Below, piece after piece: positions 63,407-64,000 of a DNA stretch of 64,000 nucleotides. The DNA is taken from positions 82,894 to 146,893 of the forward strand of contig JAANAU010000004.1 of assembly GCA_011089965.1 (NCBI GenBank), given 5' to 3'. The position numbers and the translations under genes are program-made. Positions within the stretch are counted from its first letter, which is position 1. Each line of letters starts with the position of its first letter. The notes under the pieces are model-generated. The model was not told the origin of the DNA. It saw nothing but the letters and a program-made list of their open reading frames with translations, and did not search any database. Source of the DNA: Magnetococcales bacterium (GTDB lineage Bacteria > Pseudomonadota > Magnetococcia > Magnetococcales > Magnetaquicoccaceae).

Positions 63407-64000
63407 TCAAGAATCCGCAACCACTCCTCCTGCAAAGATGGTCAATTTAATCCCCTGACCGATCACTTCAAAGGAAGGAGAGCGACCGGACAACTCCATG
63501 CTTTCCCGTACCAAAGAGAGAAAACCTACGCCTCGAGCCTCCATAAGGCTGCGTCCGTTCATGGGGCTGTGAAAATCACGGAAAAAACCAGACAAATGCT
63601 GATTACGTCGCATAGGCTGACAACCGGCGTACAGGTCTTCCGGTTTCAGAGTATTATGCAGAAAACCCGGATTTCTGATTTCCAATCGGTCAGGGAACAC
63701 GTTGATGATGATCTGAGAACCTGTCAACTCATAGTCACGATGGACCACGGCATTGACGATCGCTTCCTGAACGGCCAATCCGCTATAGGCAGGTCTGTCC
63801 TCTCGCCCCAAGACAGTTTTCTCAGAGCGGATAGCGAGAAAAGGGCTTTTCAGGAGATAATCAAGCACAGATTCAATTTGATTGCTAACAGACATGACGA
63901 GGGGTGCGTCACCCCTGATGATGAAAGATAATGGGAGCAGGTGGCGGCAGAGAGATCGATGTCGCAAAATGGAGGCCCCAACCCTGTTTGCTAACAAGAT
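63407..64000 (-). CDS. AlbA_2/RecG-like ATP-binding protein, C-terminal part (cut by window edge)
   Basis: At least 197 residues; the frame stays open to base 64000. The segment YSGLAVQEAIVNAVVHRDYELTGSQIIINVFPDRLEIRNPGFL is the HATPase_c_4-like block seen downstream of Schlafen AlbA_2 domains in putative regulators often named RecG-like helicase-related. The following part (MRRNQHLSGFF...EARGVGFLSLVRESME) matches its C-terminus. The region upstream of about residue 30 (near 63910) reads less like the family and may mark a frameshift or fusion. ATG at 63895 (MSVSNQIES) is a possible later start. These genes are often horizontally acquired. Function unknown. Confidence 0.7.
   Translation of the reverse strand: MLLANRVGASILRHRSLCRHLLPLSFIIRGDAPLVMSVSNQIESVLDYLLKSPFLAIRSEKTVLGREDRPAYSGLAVQEAIVNAVVHRDYELTGSQIIINVFPDRLEIRNPGFLHNTLKPEDLYAGCQPMRRNQHLSGFFRDFHSPMNGRSLMEARGVGFLSLVRESMELSGRSPSFEVIGQGIKLTIFAGGVVADS

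Noticed and set aside
1..64000. CRISPR arrays, tRNA/rRNA genes, prophage or magnetosome genes
   Set aside because: I looked for regularly spaced repeats, T-loop sequences, integrases and mam-type genes. None were found.

Overview
This is a gene-dense bacterial chromosome segment, roughly 55-60 % GC by eye, with about sixty protein genes. I found no rRNA, tRNA, CRISPR array or intact insertion sequence. The mix (PhoBR, prs-rplY-pth-ychF, FtsY, long-form HisG, HPF, NapC/NirT cytochrome, RND efflux, several chemoreceptors, KamA, an Rpn-family nuclease) points to a motile, respiring Pseudomonadota. Chemoreceptor style and gene content would fit a deep-branching group such as the Magnetococcia, but no diagnostic gene (for example a magnetosome gene) is present, so that placement is a guess.

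Layout. (1) 1-9.2 kb is a phosphate block. A partial PhoR and PhoB read leftward. A CHASE-domain histidine kinase and an NtrC-type sigma-54 activator read rightward. A 648-bp AT-rich regulatory region full of GCTGCA/TGCACC motifs follows, then two DUF47 proteins, a PiT phosphate permease and a class I PPK2 polyphosphate kinase. (2) 9.4-15.6 kb holds an exported WD40-caspase protein and a 1272-residue FAD/Fe-S oxidoreductase. (3) 15.7-21.3 kb is housekeeping (prs, rplY, pth, ychF) plus a CgeB-like glycosyltransferase with an internal duplication. (4) 21.3-26.7 kb is a leftward marR-membrane protein-adaptor-RND pump operon with a palindromic operator. (5) 26.8-36.5 kb holds cheB-cheR, a lytic transglycosylase, an Rpn nuclease, ftsY, a thioredoxin-like protein, a GT2 glycosyltransferase and a chemoreceptor whose C-terminus looks like a CheR tether. 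(6) 36.7-40.9 kb is kup followed by a truncated KdpD-like kinase and KdpE-like regulator, without kdpFABC. (7) 40.9-48.8 kb holds an exported Ppx/GppA-fold protein, DUF4337, a NIT-domain chemoreceptor, a PHP phosphoesterase, tetraheme and monoheme cytochromes, a LolA-like protein and hypotheticals. (8) 49.0-57.6 kb holds a 47-residue Ala/Lys/Pro peptide gene, then a leftward six-gene run: hybrid kinase, HD-GYP regulator, beta-barrel protein, PstS-like protein, KamA-type radical SAM aminomutase and ATP-grasp ligase. (9) 57.8-64 kb holds cstA, metW, hpt, gph, hisG, a small membrane protein, hpf, and a partial AlbA/RecG-like ATP-binding protein at the right edge.

Three ideas are most worth testing. 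First, the CHASE kinase/NtrC regulator may control the phosphate-polyphosphate operon through the motif-rich region and a sigma-54-like promoter at 5490-5505. Second, the KamA/ATP-grasp pair may make and ligate beta-lysine. Third, the periplasmic WD40-caspase may work with the adjacent giant oxidoreductase.
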